DNA from: Microbacterium aurantiacum
GTDB lineage: Bacteria; Actinomycetota; Actinomycetes; Actinomycetales; Microbacteriaceae
Assembly: GCF_002872075.1 (NCBI RefSeq)
Contig: NZ_PGGU01000004.1
Span: 157,246-221,245 of the forward strand
Length of the DNA: 64,000 nt
Direction of reading: 5' to 3'
Under the pieces are notes generated by a model. That model made no database searches. It saw only the letters and a list, made by a program, of their open reading frames with translations, and was not told where the DNA came from. A program made the translations under genes and the position numbers. This document shows positions 18,000-26,408 of this stretch, piece by piece (within the stretch, counting starts at the first letter, position 1; each line of letters begins with the position of its first letter).

Positions 18000-19040
18000 G
18001 TGTCTGAACGATATTCCGACGACGCCGACTGGGCGACAGCCGCAGAGCAGTCCAGCGAGGAGGACGAGGCCCAGGAGGGCAACGTCCTCGCCGCGGAGGA
18101 GCGAGCGGTCACCTCGGCAGAGCACGTCGCTCTGCACATCGAGAGCGAAGACGACGAAGAAGACATCGATGACGACATCGAGATTGACCAAGACCCGGAG
18201 GCGGACGCGATCGTGAACGACGCTCTCAACCTGGACGAAGCGGCTGAATCTGAAGCAGCCGCCGAGGTCCTCAACGATTCTGTGGCCGAAGAGGCCGCCG
18301 ACCTCGAGGCCGCCGCGGCGGACGAGGTCGCACCCTACGACGGTCCCGACCTCGGTGCTGATGAAGAGCTCGGCGACGAGGATGCTCCGGCATCCGAGGA
18401 CGACGAAGACGAAGACGAAGATCCCTACGAGACCTTCCGCGCCGACCTGCGGATGCTCCCCGGCAAGTGGTACGTCATCCACTCGTACGCCGGTTTCGAG
18501 CGCAAGGTCAAGGCGAACATCGAGCAGCGCAAGTCGACGCTCGAGGTCGAGGACGAGATCTACCAGATCGAGGTCCCGATGGAGGACGTCGTCGAGATCA
18601 AGAACGGCCAGCGCAAGATGGTCACCCGCGTGCGCATCCCGGGCTACGTGCTCGTGCGCATGGAGCTCACCGAAGACACCTGGTCCGTGGTCCGCCACAC
18701 GCCGGGCGTCACCGGCTTCGTCGGCAACGCGCACAACCCGACGCCGCTGCGCTTCGAAGAGGCCTTCAACATGCTGAAGTCGCTCGTCGAGGTCAAGGAC
18801 ATCCCGACCGCGAAGAACATCGCCTCCAAGGGCGGACTGGCCGTGGCCCGTCCCCTTCCCGCCGAGGTCGACTTCGAGGTCGGCGAGACCATCACGATCA
18901 AGGAGGGCTCGTTCGCGGGTCTTCCCGGTTCGATCAGCGAGATCAAGGCGGAGAGCGGCAAGCTCATCGTTCTCGTCTCGCTGTTCGAGCGCGAGACCCC
19001 GGTCGAGCTGTCGTTCGACCAGGTCACCAAGATGAACTGA
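18000..19040 (+). CDS. nusG: Transcription termination/antitermination factor NusG
   Basis: 346 residues. The first about 150 are rich in Glu, Asp and Ala, an extension typical of high-GC actinobacteria. The NGN domain follows (from [19 protein letters not shown], about 157) and the C-terminal KOW domain contains [17 protein letters not shown]. It binds RNA polymerase and links transcription with Rho and ribosomes. GTG 18000 is preceded by GGAAAGAAA with correct spacing; a TTG 15 bases upstream is less likely. A strong terminator follows. Confidence 0.95.
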   Translation: MSERYSDDADWATAAEQSSEEDEAQEGNVLAAEERAVTSAEHVALHIESEDDEEDIDDDIEIDQDPEADAIVNDALNLDEAAESEAAAEVLNDSVAEEAADLEAAAADEVAPYDGPDLGADEELGDEDAPASEDDEDEDEDPYETFRADLRMLPGKWYVIHSYAGFERKVKANIEQRKSTLEVEDEIYQIEVPMEDVVEIKNGQRKMVTRVRIPGYVLVRMELTEDTWSVVRHTPGVTGFVGNAHNPTPLRFEEAFNMLKSLVEVKDIPTAKNIASKGGLAVARPLPAEVDFEVGETITIKEGSFAGLPGSISEIKAESGKLIVLVSLFERETPVELSFDQVTKMN

Positions 19041-19076
19041 CACGCTCCTCGGGTGCTGAGCCCGTCGGAACGTCCA

Positions 19077-19106
19077 GAACGGCCGCCCCTCCCGGGGCGG
19101 CCGTTC
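19077..19106 (+). terminator. Terminator after nusG
   Basis: Perfect 13-bp stem GAACGGCCGCCCC / GGGGCGGCCGTTC with a TCCC loop, followed by TCTC. It ends about 12 bases before the convergent glyoxalase gene and, being symmetric, may serve both strands. Confidence 0.8.
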
Positions 19107-19118
19107 TCGCATTCCGGC

Positions 19119-19517
19119 TCAGCCTGCGTGCTGGGCGGCCCAGTGCGGGCTCTGGATGAGACCGATGAGGTTGCCGAACGGATCGCTGACGGATGCCGAG
19201 AACCAGCCCTCGCCGCGCTGAGTGACCGGATCGAAAGCCGACGCGCCGAGTTCGACGAGGCGGTCGAAGGTGGAGCGGACGTCGTCGACGTGCATGCTCA
19301 TCAACGCCCCGCCGGGCTGCGGGAGTGCGGGGCGGAAGCGGGCGTCCATCAGGGCGAACTCGTCTTCGTCGTCGCCGAAGCGCCATTCCGCGTACTGCAC
19401 CGGGCCCTGCTCGGGGCGGACGAAGTACGGCGCGGAGTCGAACACGGCCGAGTACCAGGCGACGGCTGCTGCCATGTCATCGGCGACGAGGTTGAGATTT
19501 GCGAGACCACGGAACAT
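19119..19517 (-). CDS. VOC-family glyoxalase/bleomycin-resistance-like protein
   Basis: 132 residues with the two beta-alpha-beta-beta-beta modules of the vicinal-oxygen-chelate fold (start RGLANLNLVADDMAAAVAWYS; second half from GGALMSMHVDDVRSTFDRL). His and Glu positions compatible with metal binding are present, but the substrate is not identifiable. AAGGAG precedes the ATG by about seven bases. It is divergent from a WYL-domain regulator, with a 27-bp palindrome between them, so that regulator probably controls it. Confidence 0.85.
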   Translation of the reverse strand: MFRGLANLNLVADDMAAAVAWYSAVFDSAPYFVRPEQGPVQYAEWRFGDDEDEFALMDARFRPALPQPGGALMSMHVDDVRSTFDRLVELGASAFDPVTQRGEGWFSASVSDPFGNLIGLIQSPHWAAQHAG

Positions 19518-19560
19518 GAGATTTCTCCTTCTGAAGAGGTTGTAGTTCTATGCTCGTCCT

Positions 19561-19587
19561 TGAAGTGATCACCAATTGATCACTTCA
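19561..19587. promoter_or_regulatory. 27-bp perfect palindrome, probable WYL-regulator operator
   Basis: Arms TGAAGTGATCA (19561-19571) and TGATCACTTCA (19577-19587), 11 bp each without mismatch, with a 5-base spacer. It lies between the divergent VOC gene (start 19517) and the WYL regulator (start 19604), over the likely VOC promoter. One operator would control both genes. Confidence 0.7.
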
Positions 19588-19603
19588 GAAAGAGGGCAGA
19601 GGA

Positions 19604-20605
19604 ATTCGCGCTGACCGCCTCATCCAGGCACTTCTGCTCCTCCAGGGGCGGCCGCAGATCACCGCCGCCGAGCTCGCCGCCGCCCTCGAGGTGTCCGTGC
19701 CGACCGCTCGCCGCGACCTGGAGGCGCTCGCGATGTCGGGGGTGCCGATCTACCCGACCCGCGGGAGGGGAGGCGGGTGGCGGCTGATCGGCGGAGCGCG
19801 CACGGATCTCACTGGTCTCACGCAGGGCGAGGTGACCTCTCTGCTCATCGGTCTCACGCAGAGCGGTGCCGCGACTCCTGAGCGCATCGCGGCCATGCGA
19901 AAACTCGTGCGAGCGATGCCGGAGCCGTTCCGGGCCGGAGCGCAACGGGTCGCGGCAGCCACCGTGCGCGATGCGCCGTGGGGGGCGACCGAGGACGATT
20001 CGCCCGCACCGGCGGTCGCCGTGCTGCAGCGCGCCATCGCCGAGAGCCATCGGGTGCAGCTGGAGTACCGCGGTTCGAGGGGCGTCACCGCCGCAGAGCT
20101 CGTGCCGCTGATGGTCGGCAGTCGCGGGGCGAAGTGGTACCTGATCGCGGCGCCCGTCTCCGAGGGAAGCGATGTCGCCGACGAAGGCCGCATCCGGACC
20201 TATCGGGTCGATCGGATCGGAGAACTGCGGGTGCTGGCGGTGAACGGGATCGCCCCGGCGGGTCTGGACCTGACCCGGGTGTGGGCCGAGATGGTCGAGC
20301 GCGTGGAGGGCTTCCGCGGGGCTGCCCGCGCGGTCGTGCGCGTCGAGCCGTGGGCCGTGCGGGCGCTGTGCGACAGGTTCGGCGCCCAGGCGCAACCGCT
20401 CGACGATCCGCCGGACGTCGGAGGCCGCGTGCGTGTGGAGGTCAGGGCGCACCGGGTGGATGCACTGGCGGAGCAGCTCGCGGGGTGGACGAGCGCCGCG
20501 GAGGTCGAGGGGCCCGGCGAGGTGCGCGCCGCCCTGCGCGAACTCGGCGAACGGATCGCGGCCTCGTACCGGGACGATGCGGTCGAATCGCCCGGACGCG
20601 ATTGA
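19604..20605 (+). CDS. YafY-type HTH-WYL transcriptional regulator (AUU start)
   Basis: About 333 residues: winged helix (about 1-60), then a WYL domain (about 135-200) and the WCX-type C-terminus. The stretch [20 protein letters not shown], needed for the first DNA-binding helix, lies upstream of the first in-frame GTG (19691), and the only start-like codon with a Shine-Dalgarno (AGAGGG, seven bases upstream) is ATT at 19604; a stop lies at 19577. Homologues begin Met-Arg-Ala-Asp-Arg at exactly this point. So translation probably starts at AUU, or the base is a sequencing error. Partner of the divergent VOC gene. Confidence 0.8.
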   Translation: MRADRLIQALLLLQGRPQITAAELAAALEVSVPTARRDLEALAMSGVPIYPTRGRGGGWRLIGGARTDLTGLTQGEVTSLLIGLTQSGAATPERIAAMRKLVRAMPEPFRAGAQRVAAATVRDAPWGATEDDSPAPAVAVLQRAIAESHRVQLEYRGSRGVTAAELVPLMVGSRGAKWYLIAAPVSEGSDVADEGRIRTYRVDRIGELRVLAVNGIAPAGLDLTRVWAEMVERVEGFRGAARAVVRVEPWAVRALCDRFGAQAQPLDDPPDVGGRVRVEVRAHRVDALAEQLAGWTSAAEVEGPGEVRAALRELGERIAASYRDDAVESPGRD

Positions 20606-20610
20606 TCGGG

Positions 20611-20616
20611 TAGACT
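20611..20616 (+). promoter_or_regulatory. -10 box before rplK
   Basis: TAGACT lies six bases after the WYL stop codon and about 110 bases before the rplK ATG. No convincing -35 was seen. The 100-nt leader could hold a regulatory structure for L11/L1. Confidence 0.4.
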
Positions 20617-20727
20617 TACGTGGTTTGTGTGCCGCTTCGGCGTGCGCGCAGACGACCGCAGTCCGGAACCGCCGGATTCGCGGGAGAAACGGATGCTCCG
20701 GCATCCGATTCGACGAAAGGAAAGAGA

Positions 20728-21159
20728 ATGGCACCGAAGAAGAAGGTGACCGGCCTGATCAAGCTTCAGATCAACGCCGGTGCAGCCAACCCGGCGCCGC
20801 CGATCGGGCCCGCGCTCGGTCAGCACGGCGTCAACATCATGGAGTTCTGCAAGGCGTACAACGCCGCGACCGAGTCGCAGCGCGGCAACGTCATCCCCGT
20901 GGAGATCACCGTCTACGAGGACCGCAGCTTCACGTTCGTCCTGAAGACCCCGCCCGCGGCGGAGCTCATCAAGAAGGCAGCCGGCGTCCCCAAGGGATCG
21001 GCCACCCCGCACACCGTCAAGGTGGCGAAGATCACCAAGGAGCAGGTCCGCCAGATCGCCGAGACCAAGCAGGCCGATCTGAACGCGAACGACATCGAGG
21101 CCGCCTCGAAGATCATCGCCGGCACCGCTCGTTCCATGGGCATCACGGTCGAGGGCTGA
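20728..21159 (+). CDS. rplK: 50S ribosomal protein L11
   Basis: 143 residues, full length. The N-terminal stretch with [25 protein letters not shown] and the C-terminal rRNA-binding domain ending MGITVEG are both typical. L11 is part of the GTPase-associated centre. AAAGGAAAGAGA supplies the ribosome binding site before ATG 20728; the upstream open frame is not translated. It is followed 11 bases later by rplA. Unlike many genomes, rplJ-rplL is not next but about 15 kb away. Confidence 0.98.
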
Positions 21160-21170
21160 GGAGAATAATC

Positions 21171-21860
21171 ATGGCTACCAAGTCCAAGGCTTACAAGGCT
21201 GCCGCCGAGAAGATCGAGGCAGACCGTTTCTACACTCCCGCTGAGGCCGTCGCCCTGGCGAAGGAGACCGGCTCGGCGAAGTTCGACTCGACCGTCGAGG
21301 TCGCGCTGAAGCTGGCCGTCGACCCCCGCAAGGCGGATCAGATGGTGCGCGGCACCGTCATCCTGCCCCACGGCACCGGCAAGACCGCCCGCGTCATCGT
21401 GTTCGCCACCGGCCCCGCGGCCGAGGCAGCGATCGCCGCAGGTGCTGATGAGGTCGGCGGCGCCGAGCTCATCGAGAAGGTCGCCGCAGGCTGGACCAAC
21501 TTCGACGCCGCGGTCTCCACTCCGGAGCTCATGGGCCAGGTCGGTCGTCTCGGAAAGGTCCTGGGTCCGCGCGGCCTGATGCCGAACCCGAAGACCGGCA
21601 CCGTGACCCCGAACCCGGCCAAGGCCGTCGAGGAGATCAAGGGCGGAAAGATCGAGTTCCGCGTCGACAAGCACGCCAACGTGCACTTCGTCGTGGGCAA
21701 GGCCTCCTTCTCCGCCGAGCAGCTGAACGAGAACATCGGCGCAGCGCTCGAGGAGATCGTCCGCCTCAAGCCGTCGAGCTCGAAGGGCCGCTACATCCAG
21801 AAGGGTGCGGTGTCGACCACGTTCGGCCCCGGCATCCCGCTGGACGTCAACGCCATCTGA
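21171..21860 (+). CDS. rplA: 50S ribosomal protein L1
   Basis: 229 residues, full length, with the L1 signature region [21 protein letters not shown] at about 120-140. It builds the L1 stalk and in many bacteria represses its own operon by binding the mRNA. GAGGAG lies seven bases before the ATG. A strong terminator follows, closing the rplK-rplA unit. Confidence 0.98.
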   Translation: MATKSKAYKAAAEKIEADRFYTPAEAVALAKETGSAKFDSTVEVALKLAVDPRKADQMVRGTVILPHGTGKTARVIVFATGPAAEAAIAAGADEVGGAELIEKVAAGWTNFDAAVSTPELMGQVGRLGKVLGPRGLMPNPKTGTVTPNPAKAVEEIKGGKIEFRVDKHANVHFVVGKASFSAEQLNENIGAALEEIVRLKPSSSKGRYIQKGAVSTTFGPGIPLDVNAI

Positions 21861-21873
21861 GTCTGACTCACAG

Positions 21874-21901
21874 AAATGCCCCCGCTTCGGCGGGGGCATT
21901 T
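21874..21901 (+). terminator. Terminator after rplA
   Basis: Perfect 12-bp stem AAATGCCCCCGC / GCGGGGGCATTT with a stable TTCG tetraloop, 13 bases after the stop codon. Confidence 0.88.
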
Positions 21902-22042
21902 CCGCGTCCGGGGCACGTCTCGGTCGCAATCCGACGTCATCCGATATCGTGTCTCGGCTGTGCGCGCGTACGCTGAGTGAGTTCCACCCGATCACCGCGC
22001 GCCACAGCATCCGCGCACATCGCACCCCAGGAGGGTTCGCCC

Positions 22043-22864
22043 ATGTCCCGTCGACTCATCGCCGTCACCGCTCTCGTCCTCACCGCAGCCGCCCTCACCG
22101 CGTGCAGCGGCGGCAGCGCTCCCGAGGAGACCGGTGGCAGCGGCGACAGCTCCACGGCCTCCGACTTCGCCCTCGTCAAGGACGGCGTCCTCACGGTCGC
22201 TACGGAGGGCACGTACCGCCCGTTCAGCTTCCACGCCGACGGCGGCACCGGCGACCTCACCGGCTACGACGTCGAGATCATCCAGGCCGTCGCCGAGAAG
22301 CTCGACCTCGAGGTCGAGTTCCAGGAGACGCAGTGGGACGCGATCTTCGCGGGCCTCGACGCCAAGCGCTTCGACGTCATCGCGAACCAGGTCACCATCA
22401 ACGACGAGCGCGAGGCCGAGTACCTCTTCAGCTCGCCGTACACGGTGTCTCCCGGCGTGATCGTGGTGGCCGAGGACGACGACTCGATCTCGTCCTTCGA
22501 CGACCTCGCGGGCAAGACCACCGCGCAGTCGCTCACCAGCAACTGGAACGAGCTCGCGACCGAGTCCGGTGCCACGGTCGAGCCCGTCGAAGGCTGGGCG
22601 CAGGCCGTCGCCCTCCTCAAGCAGGGGCGCGTCGACGCCACCATCAACGACAAGCTCACCTTCCTCGACTACGAGAAGACCGACGGGCCGACCGGGCTGA
22701 AGATCGCCGCCGAGACCGAGGACGCCGGCCAGCAGGCATTCGTGTTCACGAAGGACAAGCAGTCCCTCGTCGACGCCGTCGATGCCGCGCTCGAGGAGCT
22801 GCGCGCCGACGGCACCCTCGCCGAGATCAGCGACAAGTACTTCGGCGCCGACGTCACCGAGTAA
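22043..22864 (+). CDS. Amino acid ABC transporter binding lipoprotein (cystine type)
   Basis: 273 residues. Lipoprotein signal with lipobox LTAC (Cys at about 22), then a family 3 solute-binding fold. YRPFSFHADG, GYDVEIIQAVAEKLDLEVEF and NQVTINDERE resemble FliY/TcyJ-type cystine-binding proteins. AGGAGG before ATG 22043 fixes the start. It is first in a three-gene importer operon with the permease three bases downstream. Cystine is a likely but unproven ligand; another polar amino acid is possible. Confidence 0.9.
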   Translation: MSRRLIAVTALVLTAAALTACSGGSAPEETGGSGDSSTASDFALVKDGVLTVATEGTYRPFSFHADGGTGDLTGYDVEIIQAVAEKLDLEVEFQETQWDAIFAGLDAKRFDVIANQVTINDEREAEYLFSSPYTVSPGVIVVAEDDDSISSFDDLAGKTTAQSLTSNWNELATESGATVEPVEGWAQAVALLKQGRVDATINDKLTFLDYEKTDGPTGLKIAAETEDAGQQAFVFTKDKQSLVDAVDAALEELRADGTLAEISDKYFGADVTE

Positions 22865-22867
22865 CCG

Positions 22868-23530
22868 GTGGATCCCTGGGAGCTGTTCCTCGCCTCGGTC
22901 GGACCGATCGCCCTCGCCGGGCTGGTCGGCACGATACCGCTGGCGTTGAGCTCGTTCGCGCTGGGCCTGCTGATCGCACTCGGGATCGCGCTGATGCGCA
23001 TCTCGACGCACTCGGTCGTCTCGGGGATCGCACGCGTCTACATCTCGATCATCCGGGGCACGCCGCTGCTCGTGCAGCTGTTCGTGATCTTCTACGGCCT
23101 GCCGTCGATCGGCGTCACGATCGACCCGTGGCCCTGCGCGATCATCGCCTTCTCCCTGAATGTGGGCGGCTACGCCGCCGAAGTGATCCGCGCTTCCATC
23201 CTGTCGGTCCCCCAGGGGCAGTGGGAGGCGGCGTACACGGTCGGGATGGGCCGTACCCGCACGCTGACGCGCGTCATCCTGCCGCAGGCGGCGCGGGTGT
23301 CGGTGCCGCCGCTGTCGAACACGTTCATCTCGCTCGTGAAGGACACCTCGCTCGCCTCGCTGATCCTGGTGACCGAGCTGTTCAAGGTGTCGCAGCAGAT
23401 CGCGGCGTCGACGTACCAGTTCATGGTGATCTATCTGACGGCAGCGCTCGTCTACTGGGTGTTCTGCCTGGTGCTGTCGACCGGGCAGAGCGCCCTCGAG
23501 AAGAGGTTGGACAGCCGTGTCGCGAATTGA
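22868..23530 (+). CDS. Amino acid ABC transporter permease
   Basis: 220 residues, HisM-type single permease with about five membrane segments and the EAA loop region (QWEAAYTVGMGRTRTLTRVILPQAARV). One gene suffices because such permeases homodimerise. GTG start three bases after the binding-protein stop; the 3' end overlaps the ATPase gene by 14 bases. It forms the membrane channel of the cystine-type importer. Confidence 0.9.
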   Translation: MDPWELFLASVGPIALAGLVGTIPLALSSFALGLLIALGIALMRISTHSVVSGIARVYISIIRGTPLLVQLFVIFYGLPSIGVTIDPWPCAIIAFSLNVGGYAAEVIRASILSVPQGQWEAAYTVGMGRTRTLTRVILPQAARVSVPPLSNTFISLVKDTSLASLILVTELFKVSQQIAASTYQFMVIYLTAALVYWVFCLVLSTGQSALEKRLDSRVAN

Positions 23531-24299
23531 ACCCGCCGAGGCGCTGCTCACAGCACGCGGTCTGCGCAAGAGCTTCGGCGAACACGAGGTGCTGCGCGGT
23601 ATCGACCTCACGCTTCACCGCGGCGAGGTCGTGGTCCTCATCGGGCCCAGCGGCTCGGGCAAGACCACGGTGCTGCGCTCGCTGAACGGACTCGAGACTC
23701 CGGATGCCGGCGAGATCGTCGTGCAGGGCGGCCCGGAGATCGACTTCTCGACCCGGCCGTCGCCGAAGCAGCGCTTCGCACTGCGGGATCGCTCGGCGAT
23801 GGTGTTCCAGCATCACAACCTCTTCCCGCACCTCACCGTGATCGAGAACGTCATCGAGGGTCCGTGGCGGGTGCATGGCCGTCCGAAGGACGAGGTCGTC
23901 GCCGAGGCGCGGGCTCTCCTGGCACGCGTCGGCCTGGCCGACAAGGAGGGCGCTCGGCCCCATCAGCTCTCCGGTGGTCAGCAGCAGCGCGTCGGCATCG
24001 TGCGGGCTCTGGCGCTGAAGCCTGATCTGCTGCTGTTCGACGAGCCGACAAGCGCGCTCGACCCCGAGCTCGTCGGAGAGGTGCTGCTCGTCATCAAGGA
24101 GCTCGCCGACGAGGGATGGACGATGGCCGTCGTCACGCACGAGCTGAGCTTCGCCAGGGAGGCGGCCGATCACGTGCTGTTCATGGATGCCGGCGTCGTC
24201 GTCGAGGAGGGCCCGCCTGAGCGCCTCTTCAGCGCTCCGCAGCATGAGCGCACCCAGCGGTTCCTGACCAGGATCATGCGCCCGCTCGACGGGATCTGA
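23517..24299 (+). CDS. Amino acid ABC transporter ATP-binding protein
   Basis: 260 residues with Walker A GPSGSGKTT, Q-loop region FQHHNLFPHLTV, signature LSGGQQQR, Walker B LLLFDEPTSALDPE and H-loop VTHE, the polar-amino-acid type (GlnQ/TcyN). GTG start inside the end of the permease gene, in another frame, so the two are coupled. It hydrolyses ATP to drive import. A convergent LysE gene starts to overlap no further; only five bases separate the two stop codons. Confidence 0.93.
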   Translation: MSRIEPAEALLTARGLRKSFGEHEVLRGIDLTLHRGEVVVLIGPSGSGKTTVLRSLNGLETPDAGEIVVQGGPEIDFSTRPSPKQRFALRDRSAMVFQHHNLFPHLTVIENVIEGPWRVHGRPKDEVVAEARALLARVGLADKEGARPHQLSGGQQQRVGIVRALALKPDLLLFDEPTSALDPELVGEVLLVIKELADEGWTMAVVTHELSFAREAADHVLFMDAGVVVEEGPPERLFSAPQHERTQRFLTRIMRPLDGI

Positions 24300-24304
24300 G
24301 CGCT

Positions 24305-24967
24305 TCAGGGGTTCAGCACCGGAAGCACGAGGCTGATTGCCAGGACGATCATGATCACGGCGATGACCGCATCGAGGATGCGCCAGGAGCGCGGGGTGCG
24401 CAGCCACCGGCCGAGATAGCGCGCACCGAAGCCGAGCGCGGTGAACCAGAGGATGCTCGCGGTGACGGCTCCGGCGGCGAACAGCCAGCGGTCCTCGCCG
24501 TGGGTCGCCGAGATCGAGCCGAGCATGAGGACCGTGTCGAGGTAGACGTGCGGGTTGAGCCAGGTCAGCGCGAGCACGGTGAGGATCACCGGAGCGAGGC
24601 GCGTGGCAGTCAGGGTGGAGGTGCTGCCGGATGCGGGGTGCTCGGAACCGGGGGAGTTCCCGGTCTCGACCTGCAGTGCGTCATCCCCGCCCTTCCACGC
24701 GCGCCGTGCAGCGAGCAGGCCGTATCCGAGCAGGAACAGCGCGCCCGCCCAGCGCGCGATGACCACGAGCCAGGGGGCGGCCGAGATGACGAAGCCGAGG
24801 CCCGCGACGCCGGCGATGATGAGCACGGCATCCGACAGTGCGCAGATCGCGACCACGGCGAGGACGTGCTCCCGGCGGATGCCTTGGCGGAGCACGAAGA
24901 CGTTCTGGGCGCCGATGGCGACGATCAGGGAGAGGCCGAGTCCGAGGCCGGCGAGGAGCGAGAGCAT
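24305..24967 (-). CDS. lysE: LysE-type basic amino acid exporter
   Basis: 220 residues with about six membrane segments, beginning MLSLLAGLGLGLSLIVAIGAQNVFVLRQG, the LysE/ArgO signature including the GAQN motif. It exports lysine or arginine. It is divergent from a LysG/ArgP-type LysR gene, the same pairing as lysE-lysG in Corynebacterium. A GGGAG stretch precedes the ATG. Expression should be induced by the regulator when basic amino acids accumulate. Confidence 0.92.
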   Translation of the reverse strand: MLSLLAGLGLGLSLIVAIGAQNVFVLRQGIRREHVLAVVAICALSDAVLIIAGVAGLGFVISAAPWLVVIARWAGALFLLGYGLLAARRAWKGGDDALQVETGNSPGSEHPASGSTSTLTATRLAPVILTVLALTWLNPHVYLDTVLMLGSISATHGEDRWLFAAGAVTASILWFTALGFGARYLGRWLRTPRSWRILDAVIAVIMIVLAISLVLPVLNP

Positions 24968-24986
24968 GCTCCCACAGTAGGAACGG

Positions 24987-25039
24987 CATAAGCACCAGCA
25001 CCAGCGAAGATTCCTTTCGCGGCATTAGCATTGCTTATG
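24987..25039. promoter_or_regulatory. lysE-lysG control region
   Basis: CATAAGC (24987-24993) and GCTTATG (25033-25039) form an inverted pair. A tighter near-palindrome TTAGCA-T-TGCTTA (25025-25037) overlaps both the likely lysG -10 (TAGCAT, 25026-25031) and its GTG, as expected for autorepression and activation of lysE from upstream. The lysG mRNA would be leaderless. Confidence 0.5.
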
Positions 25040-25926
25040 TGAGGATCGACCCGGAGCTGGCTGCCACCGTCGCGGCCGTCGTCGACGAGGGTACGCTGGA
25101 TGCGGCCGCCCGCCGGCTGCAGATCACGCCATCCGCCGTGAGCCAGCGGTTGAAGGCGCTGGAGCAGCAACTGGGCCGCGTGCTCGTGGTGCGCTCGAAG
25201 CCGGCGCGACTGACCGAAGCGGGGGAGGCGGTCGTTCGCCTCGCCCGCCAGATCGCGCTGCTCGAGCGCGATGCGCTCGCCGGAATGGATGCCGAGGGCG
25301 GCACGCAGCGCATCAGCATCCGTCTCGCGGTCAACGCGGACTCGATGGCGACCTGGTTTCTGCCGCCGCTCGCGCGCCTCGCCGAGAGCCACGACCTCGA
25401 CTTCGATCTGCATCGCGACGACCAGGACTTCACAGCACGCCTGCTCGAGTCCGGCACGGTGATGGCCGCCGTGACCAGCGAGGAGACCCCGGTCGCCGGG
25501 TGCTCGGTGTCGCCGCTGGGCGTGCTGGAGTATCGGGCGATGGCGACGAAGGTGTTCGCGGATCGGTGGTTCCGTGACGGAGTCTCGCGCGAGGCTCTCG
25601 CCGTCGCGCCCTTCGTCGACTTCGACCGGCGCGACACCTTGCAGCACGAATGGCTCCGCGCCCAGGGCGTGCCGCAGCAGGGGGTTCCGCGGCACTACGT
25701 CCCGGCGTCTCACGACTACGCGCTCGCCGTCGGGCTGGGGCTCGGCTGGGGGATGCTGCCGCTGCCGCAGCAGCCGGACGGGCTGGTCGAACTCGGCGGA
25801 CCGACGCTGAGGATCAGGCTCTTCTGGCAGCAGTGGAACCTGCGTTCCGAGCTGCTCGACACCATCGCGGCCGAGATCGCGGCAGAGGCGCGGCGGGTGC
25901 TGCGCTCGCGGTCGGCAGCGGGCTAG
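25039..25926 (+). CDS. lysG: LysR-family regulator, LysG/ArgP type
   Basis: 295 residues: winged helix-turn-helix (about 14-35, including AARRLQITPSAVSQRLKALE) and a LysR effector domain. It resembles ArgP/LysG, which senses lysine and arginine and activates the exporter gene. GTG 25039 is chosen because homology begins at RIDPELAATV and a -10 lies seven bases upstream; an upstream frame overlaps lysE antisense and is not used. Its stop shares the bases CTAG (25923-25926) with the stop of the convergent MarR gene. Confidence 0.9.
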   Translation: MRIDPELAATVAAVVDEGTLDAAARRLQITPSAVSQRLKALEQQLGRVLVVRSKPARLTEAGEAVVRLARQIALLERDALAGMDAEGGTQRISIRLAVNADSMATWFLPPLARLAESHDLDFDLHRDDQDFTARLLESGTVMAAVTSEETPVAGCSVSPLGVLEYRAMATKVFADRWFRDGVSREALAVAPFVDFDRRDTLQHEWLRAQGVPQQGVPRHYVPASHDYALAVGLGLGWGMLPLPQQPDGLVELGGPTLRIRLFWQQWNLRSELLDTIAAEIAAEARRVLRSRSAAG

Positions 25927-26408
25927 GCTTCTCGACCGGGCGTCGCCCCGGTCGCGAGGGCGTGGAGCAGCCGGGTGAGGCTGTCGATGTCGGTCAGGCT
26001 CCACTCCTCGAGGGTCTGCATCAGCATCCCCTCCTGCGGCAGCCGCGCGGCGGCCAGCCGTTCGGTGCCGAGCGGAGTGACGCGCAGCAGGGACGACCGG
26101 CCGTCGCTGGGGTCGGCCGAGCGCTCGATCAGCCCGAGTTCCTCGAGTTCGCGGACCATCCGGCTGGCCTGGCTCTTGTCCACCAGCATCCGCTCCGCGA
26201 GAGCCGACACGGTGACCTGCTCGCAGCGAGCGATCGTGGTGAGCGTCTTGTAGGCGCCGGGGAGCATGCCGGGGCTCACCCGGTTCGCGTTCTCCATGAT
26301 GATCCGGCGGATGCGGGAGATCAGCTCACCGAACTCCGATTCGAGCGCGCGCACCGCGGCGGCCCGCGCCTCGGGCGACTCGTCGCCGGTGACCTCAGCT
26401 GCGGACAT
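25923..26408 (-). CDS. MarR-family transcriptional regulator
   Basis: 161 residues with the MarR winged helix (about 60-120): VSALAERMLVDKSQASRMVREL then the wing with DPSDGRSSLLRVT, where the conserved Asp-x-Arg is kept. It is the downstream gene of the drug-exporter operon, overlapping the exporter stop by 14 bases. It probably represses the operon by binding the twin GTTGA-N6-TCAAC sites around the promoter near 28190. The ligand is unknown, most likely an exported toxic compound. Confidence 0.9.
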   Translation of the reverse strand: MSAAEVTGDESPEARAAAVRALESEFGELISRIRRIIMENANRVSPGMLPGAYKTLTTIARCEQVTVSALAERMLVDKSQASRMVRELEELGLIERSADPSDGRSSLLRVTPLGTERLAAARLPQEGMLMQTLEEWSLTDIDSLTRLLHALATGATPGREA

